DNA from: Bacteroidales bacterium
Lineage (GTDB): Bacteria; Bacteroidota; Bacteroidia; Bacteroidales; F082
Assembly: GCA_017508895.1 (NCBI GenBank)
Contig: JAFWRA010000064.1
Span: forward strand, 1 to 25,970
Reading direction: 5' to 3'
DNA length: 25,970 bases
The notes under the pieces were generated by a model, which did no database searches, was not told where the DNA came from, and saw nothing but the letters and a program-made list of their open reading frames with translations. Below are positions 1 through 8,507 of this stretch, piece by piece. The translations under genes and the position numbers were made by a program. Each line of letters starts with the position of its first letter. Within the stretch, counting starts at the first letter, position 1.

Positions 1-240
1 CGAATGACTCTGTCAAGCAAATCCAATATAAAATCAACAAAAGACCAAGAGAAAAACTAAACTTCAACTCCCCTAAAAACAGGTTCTTTCAACTTTGCAT
101 CTAAATTTCCGCTATTTTTGCACTTGCTATTTGAACCTGCGGATGATAAAAAAGTCACGTAAATTTGTATTATTGAAAACAATTCCTATCTTTGCACCGT
201 GAAATATAAATGACAATTAATATAAATAACGATTAATATT
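1..240. other. AT-rich upstream region without a gene
   Basis: I see no convincing coding frame in this stretch. It holds the leader and promoter of the ATPase gene that starts at 241. A second, poorer promoter-like match lies further upstream: TATTTTTG at 113-120 with a TTTG at 94-97, but the 15-nt spacing is short. The gene upstream of the window edge is not visible. Confidence 0.5.
164..194 (+). promoter_or_regulatory. Bacteroidota-type promoter of the ATPase gene
   Basis: TTTG at 164-167 is followed by 19 nt and then TATCTTTG at 187-194. This fits the Bacteroides primary sigma consensus TTTG/N19-21/TAnnTTTG. Transcription should begin near 201, giving a leader of about 40 nt before the ATG at 241. 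Confidence 0.6.
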
Positions 241-1551
241 ATGAAGTTTTACGACAGGGAAACAGAATTGGAAATGCTTGTCTTGAACGAACGACAAGCC
301 GAACGTTCAGCGGTCTTTACTGTTCTGACAGGCCGTCGACGTGTTGGAAAGACTTCGTTGATTACCAAAGCCCTCGAAGGCAAGGATGTCGCCTACCTGT
401 TTGTCTCAAAAGATGGTGAAGCCGTTTTGTGCCAGAAGTTTCAGAGGGCTATCGAAGAACAGTTGGGTATTCAAGTTTTTGGGCAAATCGCACACTTCCG
501 CGACCTGTTCGAAATCATCATGAAAACCTCTGTTGACAGGCACTTCACAGTGTTTTTCGACGAGTTCCAGAACTTGTATAAGGTGAATCCTGCTATTTTT
601 AGCGAAATTCAAGACCTCTGGGATCGCTATCATCGCGATTCACACCTCCATCTGGTCGCGTCAGGCAGCATACAGTCGTTGATGAAACGCATTTTCGAGG
701 ACGAGAACGAACCGCTATATGGCAGGCCTACCTCAAAATATACGCTTCTACCATTCAGGATTGACGTCTTGAAACAAATTTTCCAAGACCATTGCCCTAA
801 TTATAAGAACGAAGACCTGTTGTGCCTATACATGATTACCGGAGGCGTGGCTAAATATGTAGAGCTTCTGATGGATGCACAATGCTATACCAAGGAAAAA
901 ATGCTCAATTATATTTGCCGTCCCGATTCATATTTTCTTTCAGAAGGACGCGATTTGATGAACCAAGAGTTCGGAGACGAGAGTAATACTTATTTTTCTG
1001 TACTTCAGCTGATTGCATGTGGTTTGACAAAACGTAGTGAAATTGACGGAGCCATGCAGAAGGATATGGGCGTATATCTTCAAAACTTGGAGAAAAATTA
1101 TCGCATCGTGACGCGACTGAAGCCTCTATTGTCCAAGCCAAACAGCAAAACTACGGCTTATGAAATATCTGACCAATTCTTGAGATTCTGGTTCAGATTC
1201 ATCTGGCCTTATCAGTCGCTTATTGAACGTCAGCAGATGACGGCACTTCGCCAAAACATGGGGCAGGGCTATGATCAATTCTCTGGTAGGACTTTAGAGC
1301 AGTATTTCCAAACCAAAGCGATGGAGTCGGGACAATGCACGATAGTAGGCAATTGGTGGGATCGCAAAGGTGACAACGAGATTGACATGATAGCCTTGAA
1401 TGAGTTCAACCACACAGGCGTTGTGGCCGAAATCAAGCGTAATCCTCGAAAAATCAGCCTTGTTGAGCTTGGGGAAAAAGTCAAGGTTTTGCCGTCTGAA
1501 TTCGGACGATTCCAACTCTCGCTTCAAGGCCTGTCCATAGAGGATATGTAG
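241..1551 (+). CDS. AAA ATPase of the archaeal-ATPase/DUF234 family
   Basis: This 436-residue cytoplasmic protein has an N-terminal P-loop ATPase and a C-terminal nuclease-like domain. The Walker A motif GRRRVGKTS spans residues 31-39. Walker B is VFFDEF, with D107 and E108. The segment LVASGSIQSL around 140-150 looks like a sensor region of the archaeal-ATPase (PF01637) type. The C-terminal third has D382 in NEIDMIAL and E397-I-K399, a PD-(D/E)xK-like arrangement typical of the DUF234 domain attached to these ATPases. The biological role of the family is not established; many members sit as orphan genes and some have been suspected of DNA-related or defence-related functions. Here it stands alone, followed by a terminator hairpin at 1614. 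Length and motifs look complete. The family call is firm; any specific function is unknown. Confidence 0.85.
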   Translation: MKFYDRETELEMLVLNERQAERSAVFTVLTGRRRVGKTSLITKALEGKDVAYLFVSKDGEAVLCQKFQRAIEEQLGIQVFGQIAHFRDLFEIIMKTSVDRHFTVFFDEFQNLYKVNPAIFSEIQDLWDRYHRDSHLHLVASGSIQSLMKRIFEDENEPLYGRPTSKYTLLPFRIDVLKQIFQDHCPNYKNEDLLCLYMITGGVAKYVELLMDAQCYTKEKMLNYICRPDSYFLSEGRDLMNQEFGDESNTYFSVLQLIACGLTKRSEIDGAMQKDMGVYLQNLEKNYRIVTRLKPLLSKPNSKTTAYEISDQFLRFWFRFIWPYQSLIERQQMTALRQNMGQGYDQFSGRTLEQYFQTKAMESGQCTIVGNWWDRKGDNEIDMIALNEFNHTGVVAEIKRNPRKISLVELGEKVKVLPSEFGRFQLSLQGLSIEDM

Positions 1552-1613
1552 AAGTTAGTCAACCAACATGGACAACTTTTGCGCAATAATACATATTGTT
1601 TAATGAATGTTTT

Positions 1614-1641
1614 AAAAGTGGGACGAAAATCCCACTTTTTT
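1614..1641 (+). terminator. Intrinsic terminator after the ATPase gene
   Basis: A perfect 10-bp inverted repeat (AAAAGTGGGA at 1614-1623, TCCCACTTTT at 1630-1639) encloses a 6-nt loop and runs into six Ts at 1636-1641. It lies 62 nt after the ATPase stop codon and directly abuts the -7 box of the next gene. Confidence 0.8.
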
Positions 1642-1643
1642 CT

Positions 1644-1651
1644 TATTTTTG
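1644..1651 (+). promoter_or_regulatory. -7 element of the 1680 gene promoter
   Basis: TATTTTTG matches TAnnTTTG. The expected TTTG -33 box is missing; that position falls inside the terminator hairpin. The predicted transcription start near 1658 leaves a leader of about 22 nt before the ATG at 1680. Confidence 0.5.
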
Positions 1652-1679
1652 CGCCCTATATTATTAGGATTATCCCGCC

Positions 1680-2942
1680 ATGCGCAAAATATGTCTTATC
1701 CTTCTGCTTTTGGTTTTGGCGATGCCCGCAAAGGCCGCCTATCTACTCATTCCCATGGACAACACCCAGACCAACCACCTGAAAGCCTACGGAGTGGCCT
1801 ATTGGGTGCTGCAACGCGAGGTGGAGATCAGCTGGCTGCTCAACTATAGGGGAGGAAGTTACCTGATTCCTTACCACGAGATGTTTGAGCGCGAGTGCAA
1901 GATGCGCAACGTGTCGTATAATGTCATCGCTGATGCACAAGCCGACGCTATCCTTGCCGAAATCGCAGACCCAGGCGTCAACATGGACGAGATGAAACTC
2001 CAAAAGGTGCCCCGCATAGCAGTCTATGCGCCCAAAAACAACCTGCCTTGGGACGATGCCGTCACCCTCGTGCTGACCTATGCCGAGATTCCATACGATG
2101 TGGTCTACGACGACGAAGTGCTGCAAGGCGTGTTGCCCACCTATGACTGGCTCCACCTACACCACGAGGACTTCACGGGACAATATGGCAAGTTCTGGGC
2201 ACGCTACCGTAACTACCCTTGGTATCAAGAGGATGTGCGGATGCAGGAAGCCACGGCGCAACGCTGGGGTTTCAGCAAGGTTTCTCAGTTGAAGCTTGCA
2301 GTAGTGAAGAAAATCCGTGAGTTTGTGGCAGGTGGCGGTTACATGTTTTCCATGTGCTCGGCCCCCGACAGCTTTGATGTGGCTCTGGCTGCTGACGGCC
2401 TCGACATCTGCGACTATATGTTCGACGGCGACCCCATTCGCAACGGCGACCCGCAACGGCTCAATTACGACAACTGCTTCGCTTTCACCGACTTCTCGGT
2501 TTCGGTCAACCCACAGGAATACGAAATCTCCAACATCGACGTCACCCAAGACCGGATGCAGAAAGTGAAAGAACAAAACGACTATTTCCTGCTTTTCGAT
2601 TTTTCAGCCAAATGGGACCCGGTGCCGACCATGCTTACCCAATGTCATGAGCGTCTCGTAAAAGGGTTTATGGGGCAGACCACGGCTTTCAACAAGAACT
2701 ATGTGAAGCCATCGGTTGTAGTTTTGGGCGACAATGCCGCCTTGAACGAGGACCGTTACATCCATGGTAACTTCGGCAACGGCTTTTGGACCTTCCTTGG
2801 TGGCCACGACCCTGAGGACTACCAACATATCGTTGGCGACCCGCCCACCGAACTCGACATGTACCCCAATTCGCCGGGCTATCGGCTCATTTTGAACAAT
2901 ATTTTGTTCCCTGCGGCAAAGAAAAAAGAGCAGAAAACTTGA
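1680..2942 (+). CDS. Secreted conserved Bacteroidota protein, usually (mis)named asparagine synthetase B
   Basis: This 420-residue protein begins with a clear signal peptide (hydrophobic residues 5-16, AKAA cleavage region near 20), so the mature protein is exported. Visible conserved blocks are LIPMDNTQTNHLKAYG near 23-38, LLNYRGGSY near 53-61, HLHHEDFTGQYGKF at 159-172, GGGYMFSMCSAPDSF at 218-232 and GFWTFLGGHDPEDYQH near 370-385. The protein ends in the basic tail AAKKKEQKT. I recognise this as a widespread Bacteroidota family that databases commonly call 'asparagine synthetase B'. However, it has neither an N-terminal catalytic Cys2 glutaminase domain nor the SGGxDS ATP-pyrophosphatase motif, and it is exported. 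The GGGY...MCSA..SF block recalls class I glutamine-amidotransferase-like folds, which is only a guess. It precedes the C10 peptidases by 53 bp, with its own promoter-like element between. Function unknown. Confidence 0.8.
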   Translation: MRKICLILLLLVLAMPAKAAYLLIPMDNTQTNHLKAYGVAYWVLQREVEISWLLNYRGGSYLIPYHEMFERECKMRNVSYNVIADAQADAILAEIADPGVNMDEMKLQKVPRIAVYAPKNNLPWDDAVTLVLTYAEIPYDVVYDDEVLQGVLPTYDWLHLHHEDFTGQYGKFWARYRNYPWYQEDVRMQEATAQRWGFSKVSQLKLAVVKKIREFVAGGGYMFSMCSAPDSFDVALAADGLDICDYMFDGDPIRNGDPQRLNYDNCFAFTDFSVSVNPQEYEISNIDVTQDRMQKVKEQNDYFLLFDFSAKWDPVPTMLTQCHERLVKGFMGQTTAFNKNYVKPSVVVLGDNAALNEDRYIHGNFGNGFWTFLGGHDPEDYQHIVGDPPTELDMYPNSPGYRLILNNILFPAAKKKEQKT

Positions 2943-2949
2943 AAATGTT

Positions 2950-2957
2950 TATATTTG
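2950..2957 (+). promoter_or_regulatory. Candidate -7 box upstream of the first C10 peptidase
   Basis: TATATTTG matches TAnnTTTG and starts 7 nt after the preceding stop codon. No TTTG is found 19-21 nt upstream. With no hairpin in this gap, read-through from the 1680 gene is also possible. The leader to the ATG at 2996 would be about 32 nt. Confidence 0.4.
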
Positions 2958-2995
2958 CCGCTTTAAAATGCATTAATTCACAAAAATCATAGACT

Positions 2996-5900
2996 ATGAG
3001 AAGAAATCTACTCGTCATTCTTGCCCTGATATTGGGCATCTTTTCCCTACAAGCCAAGCCCGTTGAGGTGGGTAAGGCACAACGCTTGGGACTGAATTTC
3101 ATCCAACACAAGGCCATGTTCGCCAAAAACGCGGTGAATGACCTTGAATTGGCCTACACTTATCGCGCCAGCAATGGTGTGGCCACGGCCTACGTTTTCA
3201 ACTTCGACGGTGGCTTCGTCATCGTGGCTGCTGACGACTGCTATTCTCCCATCCTCGGTTATTCCTGCCAAGGCAGTTTTGACTTTGAGACTGCTCCCGA
3301 TGGCTTGCGTTACATGTTGGGTGAACTGTCGAACGACATTGAGAAGTGCATCCAACTGAACCAACCTGTCGCGAGTGATGTCCTTTGCCGCTGGAAGAAC
3401 CTGGAAGACTACGGCATGTTGCATCCTGAGAGAGGTCAGGTTGTGGTTGAGCCGCTGGTGCAACAACGCTGGAACCAAGATGCTCCTTACAACATGTATG
3501 TGCCTGCTGGCTGCCCCACGGGTTGCGTGGCTACAGCTATGGCCCAGTTGATGAAATATTGGGAATGGCCTTTGCAAGGCACGGGCGAACACTCCTACCA
3601 ATGGAACGGTCAGACCTTGAGCGCCAACTTTGGAGAGACTACCTATGAATGGGATAATATGATTGATTTTTATGGTAACGGTGCTGGTACGCCCGAACAG
3701 AGACAGGCTGTCGCCACATTGATGTGGCATTGCGGCGTGTCGGTCAATATGAATTATGAGCCCGATGGCAGCGGTGCCTTTTCAGGGGATGTGCCTGTCG
3801 CCATCAACAATTATTTCTCCTATTCCGAACACGCTACACATTACAGCAGAAGTGGCTCCTATAATGACTGGATTGCCTTGTTGAAGACCTATATCGACCA
3901 ACATATTCCATTGTATTATTCAGGCCAGAGCCCGGAAGGAGGCCATGCATTTGTTTGTGATGGCTACGATGCCGACGATTTCTTCCATTTCAACTGGGGC
4001 TGGGGAGGCGCAAGCAATGGCTTTATCCTCATCGATGGCGAACACTTCGACTATACGGGTAGCCAAGCCATTGTCTACGACTTCGTTCCCGATTATGTTT
4101 ACAACCAGATGCCTCAGGCTCCTGGAAATCTTAGCGTAAGCATCGACAGCGATGTGTCACGCGTTGCCCATCTCAGTTGGACTAACCCCACTGAGACTGA
4201 GGCTGGTGAGCCTTTGGCAGGCATCGACAAGATTCTTGTCAAACGCAATGGCTTTATTGTTAAGGAAATTACCAATGTTACTCCTGGAGAGGCCATGACC
4301 TGCGACGACGAAGTGCCGTTCTTCGACCAGTTTGAATACACGGTTTTGGCTGTCAATGGTAACAATTACGGTCGTACCACCCATGCCAAGGCTGTCTTCG
4401 GCCCTTATTGCGACTGGAAAGTCATCATGACCTCGGCTAGCTTCCAAGGTTGGGACGGCGGTGGCATCACTGTGCAGAATGCGGCAGGGTCATACATCGA
4501 CTTTTTGACTACCACCACTTCAAGCGCACAGATGCAAGTCTTCCAAATGGCTTTGGGCAACAACAACCTCTATTGGGTGGAGCCGAATTCTCCTGTCTCA
4601 AACCTCTCGTTTAAGATTAGAGATGCTGAAAACCAGATTGTTTACCAATACGAAGGCCCCTCATCGGGCTTGGAAGCAGGCCTCTTGCGCACATTGAATA
4701 ACACTTGTGGTAATGAGAACACATGCGAGGCTCCTTATAACCTGAAGGCTACCGTTGACCCCGATAATGACAGAAACATTATCCTTACTTGGGACTCTGA
4801 TCATACTCCTGAATTCGGTTATAACATCTATCGCGATGGCTTCCTCTTCAATATGGCGCACGAAACGAGTTATGTCGATGAGAATACTGACATCGGAGGA
4901 CACTGCTACTATATCACGGCTTTGTGCAGTGGAGGTGAGACGGCCAATTCCAATGAATATTGTGTCACTTCAGGAACGGGATGCGAACCTCCCCAAGACT
5001 TGTATTTCGAATATTTCAATGGTACCAAAGTGCAACTGTTTTGGACAGCACCTGAAAACGAGAACGTGACAGGTTATGTCGTCTACCGCAAGACGGAAGA
5101 CACGCCTTATAAGCGTATCAAGAATGTGGGGGCAAATACGACCAACTGCAAGGATACCAGCGTGTCTTCAGGCGTGCCTTATCAGTATGTTGTGACCGCT
5201 TACTATCGTGACACTGATTGCAACTCTGCCTACGCCAATGACCTCTTTGATGCCGATAAGTTCTTCATCTCGGTGGATTGGTCGAACGCGCCTAAGGACT
5301 TGCAAGCCTTCTTAAATGAAGATAGCACGATGGTCAGTTTGAGCTGGAAACCTGCCTATCAAGCTTCCTCGTACGATATCATGCGCAACGGCGTGAAGAT
5401 TGGCGAGACTACAGAGATGACGTTTGATGACGAGGATTTGGCCTTAGGCGAGACATACTGCTATCAAATTATTGCCCATGGTTCAGAATCTGAAGAGGGC
5501 TCCAACGAGGCTTGTGTTACCATGCCCGATGCGCCCGAACCACCTGTTTTGCCTTGCTCGGCACCGACGAATCTGTTATGCGACGAAAGACCTGCATTAG
5601 GCTTTTCCACTGCCATTCATGTTGAGTGGCAATCTCCCGAAGACCGCGTTCCCGACTCCTACACTTTGTACATTTATGATTTGATACGAAATGATACAAC
5701 CATTTTGACAGACTTGACCGAGATGGTGTATGAATCAGGTTACTCTGTTGATGGTACGGACATCATCTTCCAAGTGAAAGCGGTTTATCCTGAATGTGAA
5801 TCCGATTTCGCATTGTCTATTGACGGAAAGGATTTTGTGAGGTTTACCAGCTTGTCTGTCAATGAGATGGCGAATTTAGTCAAACTCTATCCCAATCCCA

Positions 5901-6097
5901 CATCGGGCCAACTGAGCATCGAGGCTGAAAAGATGACTTCGATAAGCGTTTTTGACCTCTTAGGCCAGTGCGTGATGCAAATGACTGTTGAAGACGGTCA
6001 AGCTACCATCGACATGAGCCAACTGCAAGAAGGCATCTACCTTATTAAGGTGAGCACGGCCAATGGTACGTCGATGCAGCGTGTTATTAAGATGTAA
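2996..6097 (+). CDS. C10 (streptopain/interpain-like) cysteine peptidase, T9SS cargo, paralog 1
   Basis: This 1033-residue secreted zymogen is the largest of the four paralogs. Residues 1-20 are a signal peptide ending LQAKP. Residues about 21-140 match the Spi/I69-type inhibitory propeptide, with YVFNFDGGFVIVAADD near 66-81. The C10 catalytic domain spans about 150-365. Its nucleophile is Cys177 in TGCVATAMAQLMKYW, the base is His317 in GGHAFVCDGY, and Asn333/Trp334 lie in HFNWGWGG. Unlike its sisters it lacks the glycine-rich GPGGH loop just before the catalytic Cys. Then follow a FQGWDGG-containing beta domain and about four FN3-like modules (roughly 570-955). The T9SS type A sorting domain starts at LYPNPTSG (964) and ends QRVIKM. 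C10 enzymes are papain-fold endopeptidases; interpain A of Prevotella is a related secreted example. Paralog 2 follows after 37 bp with no terminator, so they probably share a transcript. Confidence 0.92.
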   Translation: MRRNLLVILALILGIFSLQAKPVEVGKAQRLGLNFIQHKAMFAKNAVNDLELAYTYRASNGVATAYVFNFDGGFVIVAADDCYSPILGYSCQGSFDFETAPDGLRYMLGELSNDIEKCIQLNQPVASDVLCRWKNLEDYGMLHPERGQVVVEPLVQQRWNQDAPYNMYVPAGCPTGCVATAMAQLMKYWEWPLQGTGEHSYQWNGQTLSANFGETTYEWDNMIDFYGNGAGTPEQRQAVATLMWHCGVSVNMNYEPDGSGAFSGDVPVAINNYFSYSEHATHYSRSGSYNDWIALLKTYIDQHIPLYYSGQSPEGGHAFVCDGYDADDFFHFNWGWGGASNGFILIDGEHFDYTGSQAIVYDFVPDYVYNQMPQAPGNLSVSIDSDVSRVAHLSWTNPTETEAGEPLAGIDKILVKRNGFIVKEITNVTPGEAMTCDDEVPFFDQFEYTVLAVNGNNYGRTTHAKAVFGPYCDWKVIMTSASFQGWDGGGITVQNAAGSYIDFLTTTTSSAQMQVFQMALGNNNLYWVEPNSPVSNLSFKIRDAENQIVYQYEGPSSGLEAGLLRTLNNTCGNENTCEAPYNLKATVDPDNDRNIILTWDSDHTPEFGYNIYRDGFLFNMAHETSYVDENTDIGGHCYYITALCSGGETANSNEYCVTSGTGCEPPQDLYFEYFNGTKVQLFWTAPENENVTGYVVYRKTEDTPYKRIKNVGANTTNCKDTSVSSGVPYQYVVTAYYRDTDCNSAYANDLFDADKFFISVDWSNAPKDLQAFLNEDSTMVSLSWKPAYQASSYDIMRNGVKIGETTEMTFDDEDLALGETYCYQIIAHGSESEEGSNEACVTMPDAPEPPVLPCSAPTNLLCDERPALGFSTAIHVEWQSPEDRVPDSYTLYIYDLIRNDTTILTDLTEMVYESGYSVDGTDIIFQVKAVYPECESDFALSIDGKDFVRFTSLSVNEMANLVKLYPNPTSGQLSIEAEKMTSISVFDLLGQCVMQMTVEDGQATIDMSQLQEGIYLIKVSTANGTSMQRVIKM

Positions 6098-6134
6098 ATA
6101 ATTTAAAATCAATAATCTAAAAGTAATTAAACCA

Positions 6135-8408
6135 ATGAGAAAAACTTTATTTCTGATGATGAGCTTGGCGCTGTTCGTTAGCCAACTCATCGCTTCGCCC
6201 GTCGACGTGGAGCAAGCCCGTCATTTGGGCATGAAGTATGTGCAGAGCCACTCTGCCAGACAGGTCTCCGAGCTCAATTTGGCCTATACTGAGATGACCG
6301 AGAGTGGCAATCCTGCTGTCTATGTCTTCAATTTCGACAACGGTTTCGTCCTCGTTTCGGCTGACGATGTGGCACGTCCCATCCTGGCTTACTCAGACGA
6401 GGAGAGCGTAGACCCGAACAACATGCCTGACGGCTTCGCCTATTACCTGGGTTTCTATGCACGTCAGATTGCCTACGCTCAGGCCAACAACTTTGAGCCT
6501 GAGATGGAGGTGGCTTCCGAATGGATGCATGTGGCAAAGGACGGCTTCGAGAACGACAACCGCAGCACCCGTGGCGACGTTGCCCCCTTGTTGACCACCC
6601 TCTGGAACCAGGACAGCCCTTACAACGCCTATTGCCCAACCGGTCATGGTGGTCCTGGCGGTCATGCCTATGCCGGTTGTGTGGCTACGGCCATGTCGAT
6701 GGTGATGAAGTACTGGAATTGGCCTATCCAAGGCAATGGCGAGCACAGCTATACGCCTGAAGGTTATCCTATGCAGACGGTCGATTTCGGTGCCACGACA
6801 TACGACTGGGCCAATATGCCCAACTCCTGCAATAGCTCCAATTACCAAGCTGTTGCTACGCTGATGTATCATTGTGGTGTTTCGGTCGATATGATGTATG
6901 GTGGAGGCTCTTCGGGTGCCTATTCACAAGATGTTCCTCCTGCGATTGCCAACTATTTCCGTTACACCGACAAAGCCAGTCGTAAAGACCGTGATCTTTA
7001 TACCAAATACGATTGGGAGGAGATGTTGATTGCCAGCTTGAAAGAAGGCTTCCCGATGTATTATTCAGGAAGTGACGATTCAGGCGGACATGCTTTTGCA
7101 TGCTGTGGCTATCGTGAGAGCGACCGTAAGTTCTATTTCAACTGGGGCTGGAGCGGCTCGTTAAATAACTATTTCGCTATCGACGCACTGAACACCGGCT
7201 GGAATGGTAGCTTCAACCAAGGTCAGGCCGCCATCTTCGATTACATCCCCGACTATGTTTACAACGAATTGATTCCTGCTGTTGAAGACCTCAGTGTCTC
7301 GTCAGAAAACGCCCATTCCAAGACGGGTATCGTCAGCTGGACCAACCCCACCATGTCTTTGGACGGCAGTGCTTTGGAGAACATTGATCAAGTGGTGTTG
7401 CTCCGTAATGAAGAGCAGATTTTCACCCAAAGCAATTTGACTCCTGGTGAGGTCATGTATTTCGAAGACAATGTTCCTGATTACGATTGCTACACCTATA
7501 CCTTGTACTTCCTTTCCAATAATGTTAAAGGTCGTTTTACAGAGTTTAAGTACCAATATGGTCCCACCTGTACTTGGAAAGTGGTTGGTCAAACCACTAA
7601 TTTCCAAGGCTGGAATGGTGGCAAGATTCAAGTGAAGAATTCGTTCAACACGCTTATTGAGGAGATCACGATGACTTCTTCATCGCCTATCAGCCAGCAA
7701 ATTGTTATGCCCGAAGGCAATGTCACTTTCAGCTGGGTGGCTCCATCAACGGCTGTCCAAAGCTTAACCATCAACATAAAGAACTCGTCCAACAGCACGG
7801 TCTATACCTTCACGGGCAACTCGAACCAAGTGCCTGCCACGCTTTATACGGGCGACAATGATTGCGGTGGCTGTCTGCCTCCTACCAATTTCCACGGCGA
7901 CTACCAGTGGACCAACGAAGGCTTTGGCACACTGCTCACTTGGGACTATGAGGGCGAGCCTCAGTCTTTCAAAGTCTACCGTAGTGAGGATGGCGTAGAA
8001 TATGCTGAAATAGCAACAGTTGATAAGACATTGCGCGAGTATTTCGACATTACTGATGCCGGTGGGTACTATTACAAGGTGACGGCCTTCCGCAGCTATT
8101 GCGAGTCGACGCCCGCTTGGGTCGATGATGACACTGATTATGTCTACATCGAAGTGACATCAGTCAACGAAGATGCCGAAGAAGGCTTCAAGGTGTATCC
8201 TAACCCGGCCAATGCCTTCATGAGTGTTGCGGCCGATGGCCTGCAACTGGTCACAATCTGCAACACCATGGGTCAAACCGTTTTGATGCAGCATTGCAAC
8301 GAAGATGGCGTGGTCATCAACACATCTAACTTGGCTTCTGGCGTCTACACCATCAGCATCAAAGCTGCCAATGGCACCGTGACCAAACGTTTTGCCGTGA
8401 TGCATTGA
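6135..8408 (+). CDS. C10 cysteine peptidase, T9SS cargo, paralog 2 (short form)
   Basis: At 757 residues this is the shortest paralog. It has a signal peptide (residues 1-21, ending LIASP), an I69-like propeptide (about 22-145) with YVFNFDNGFVLVSADD, and a C10 domain. Active-site residues visible are Cys182 in AGCVATAMSMVMKYW, His319 in GGHAFACCGY, and Asn336/Trp337 in FNWGWSG. The catalytic Cys is preceded by the glycine-rich loop GHGGPGGHAYAG shared with paralogs 3 and 4. After the FQGWNGG beta domain it keeps only one FN3-like module (about 580-680). The T9SS sorting domain follows, starting at VYPNPANAF (687) and ending TKRFAVMH. No promoter is evident in the 37-bp gap upstream; a strong palindromic hairpin at 8439 follows its stop, so transcription of the pair likely ends there. 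All catalytic residues are intact, so there is no sign of decay. Confidence 0.92.
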   Translation: MRKTLFLMMSLALFVSQLIASPVDVEQARHLGMKYVQSHSARQVSELNLAYTEMTESGNPAVYVFNFDNGFVLVSADDVARPILAYSDEESVDPNNMPDGFAYYLGFYARQIAYAQANNFEPEMEVASEWMHVAKDGFENDNRSTRGDVAPLLTTLWNQDSPYNAYCPTGHGGPGGHAYAGCVATAMSMVMKYWNWPIQGNGEHSYTPEGYPMQTVDFGATTYDWANMPNSCNSSNYQAVATLMYHCGVSVDMMYGGGSSGAYSQDVPPAIANYFRYTDKASRKDRDLYTKYDWEEMLIASLKEGFPMYYSGSDDSGGHAFACCGYRESDRKFYFNWGWSGSLNNYFAIDALNTGWNGSFNQGQAAIFDYIPDYVYNELIPAVEDLSVSSENAHSKTGIVSWTNPTMSLDGSALENIDQVVLLRNEEQIFTQSNLTPGEVMYFEDNVPDYDCYTYTLYFLSNNVKGRFTEFKYQYGPTCTWKVVGQTTNFQGWNGGKIQVKNSFNTLIEEITMTSSSPISQQIVMPEGNVTFSWVAPSTAVQSLTINIKNSSNSTVYTFTGNSNQVPATLYTGDNDCGGCLPPTNFHGDYQWTNEGFGTLLTWDYEGEPQSFKVYRSEDGVEYAEIATVDKTLREYFDITDAGGYYYKVTAFRSYCESTPAWVDDDTDYVYIEVTSVNEDAEEGFKVYPNPANAFMSVAADGLQLVTICNTMGQTVLMQHCNEDGVVINTSNLASGVYTISIKAANGTVTKRFAVMH

Positions 8409-8438
8409 TGGCTTTTTTCCAAAAAACGAGTCAAAATG

Positions 8439-8470
8439 AAAAGGAAACATGCGCGCATGTTTCCTTTTTT
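8439..8470 (+). terminator. 30-bp perfect palindrome acting as terminator after paralog 2
   Basis: Positions 8439-8468 form an uninterrupted palindrome with 15-nt half-sites centred on GCGCGC, followed by TTTTTT (8465-8470). It lies 30 nt after the stop codon of paralog 2. The RNA hairpin fits an intrinsic terminator. It would function on either strand, and the DNA palindrome could also be a protein-binding site. Confidence 0.8.
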
Positions 8471-8472
8471 GT

Positions 8473-8480
8473 TATATTTG
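8473..8480 (+). promoter_or_regulatory. -7 element of paralog 3 promoter
   Basis: TATATTTG matches TAnnTTTG and begins 2 nt after the terminator T-tract. The -33 region falls within the palindrome and has no TTTG. The transcription start should be near 8487, which rules out the upstream ATG at 8436 and supports the ATG at 8508. Confidence 0.55.
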
Positions 8481-8507
8481 CCGCTTAAACTTGAAAGACA
8501 ATTTACT

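Noticed and set aside
8436..8507. Upstream start for C10 paralog 3 adding 24 residues
   Set aside because: The ATG lies before the terminator palindrome and upstream of the promoter box. The added residues (encoded by the hairpin) would bury the signal peptide.
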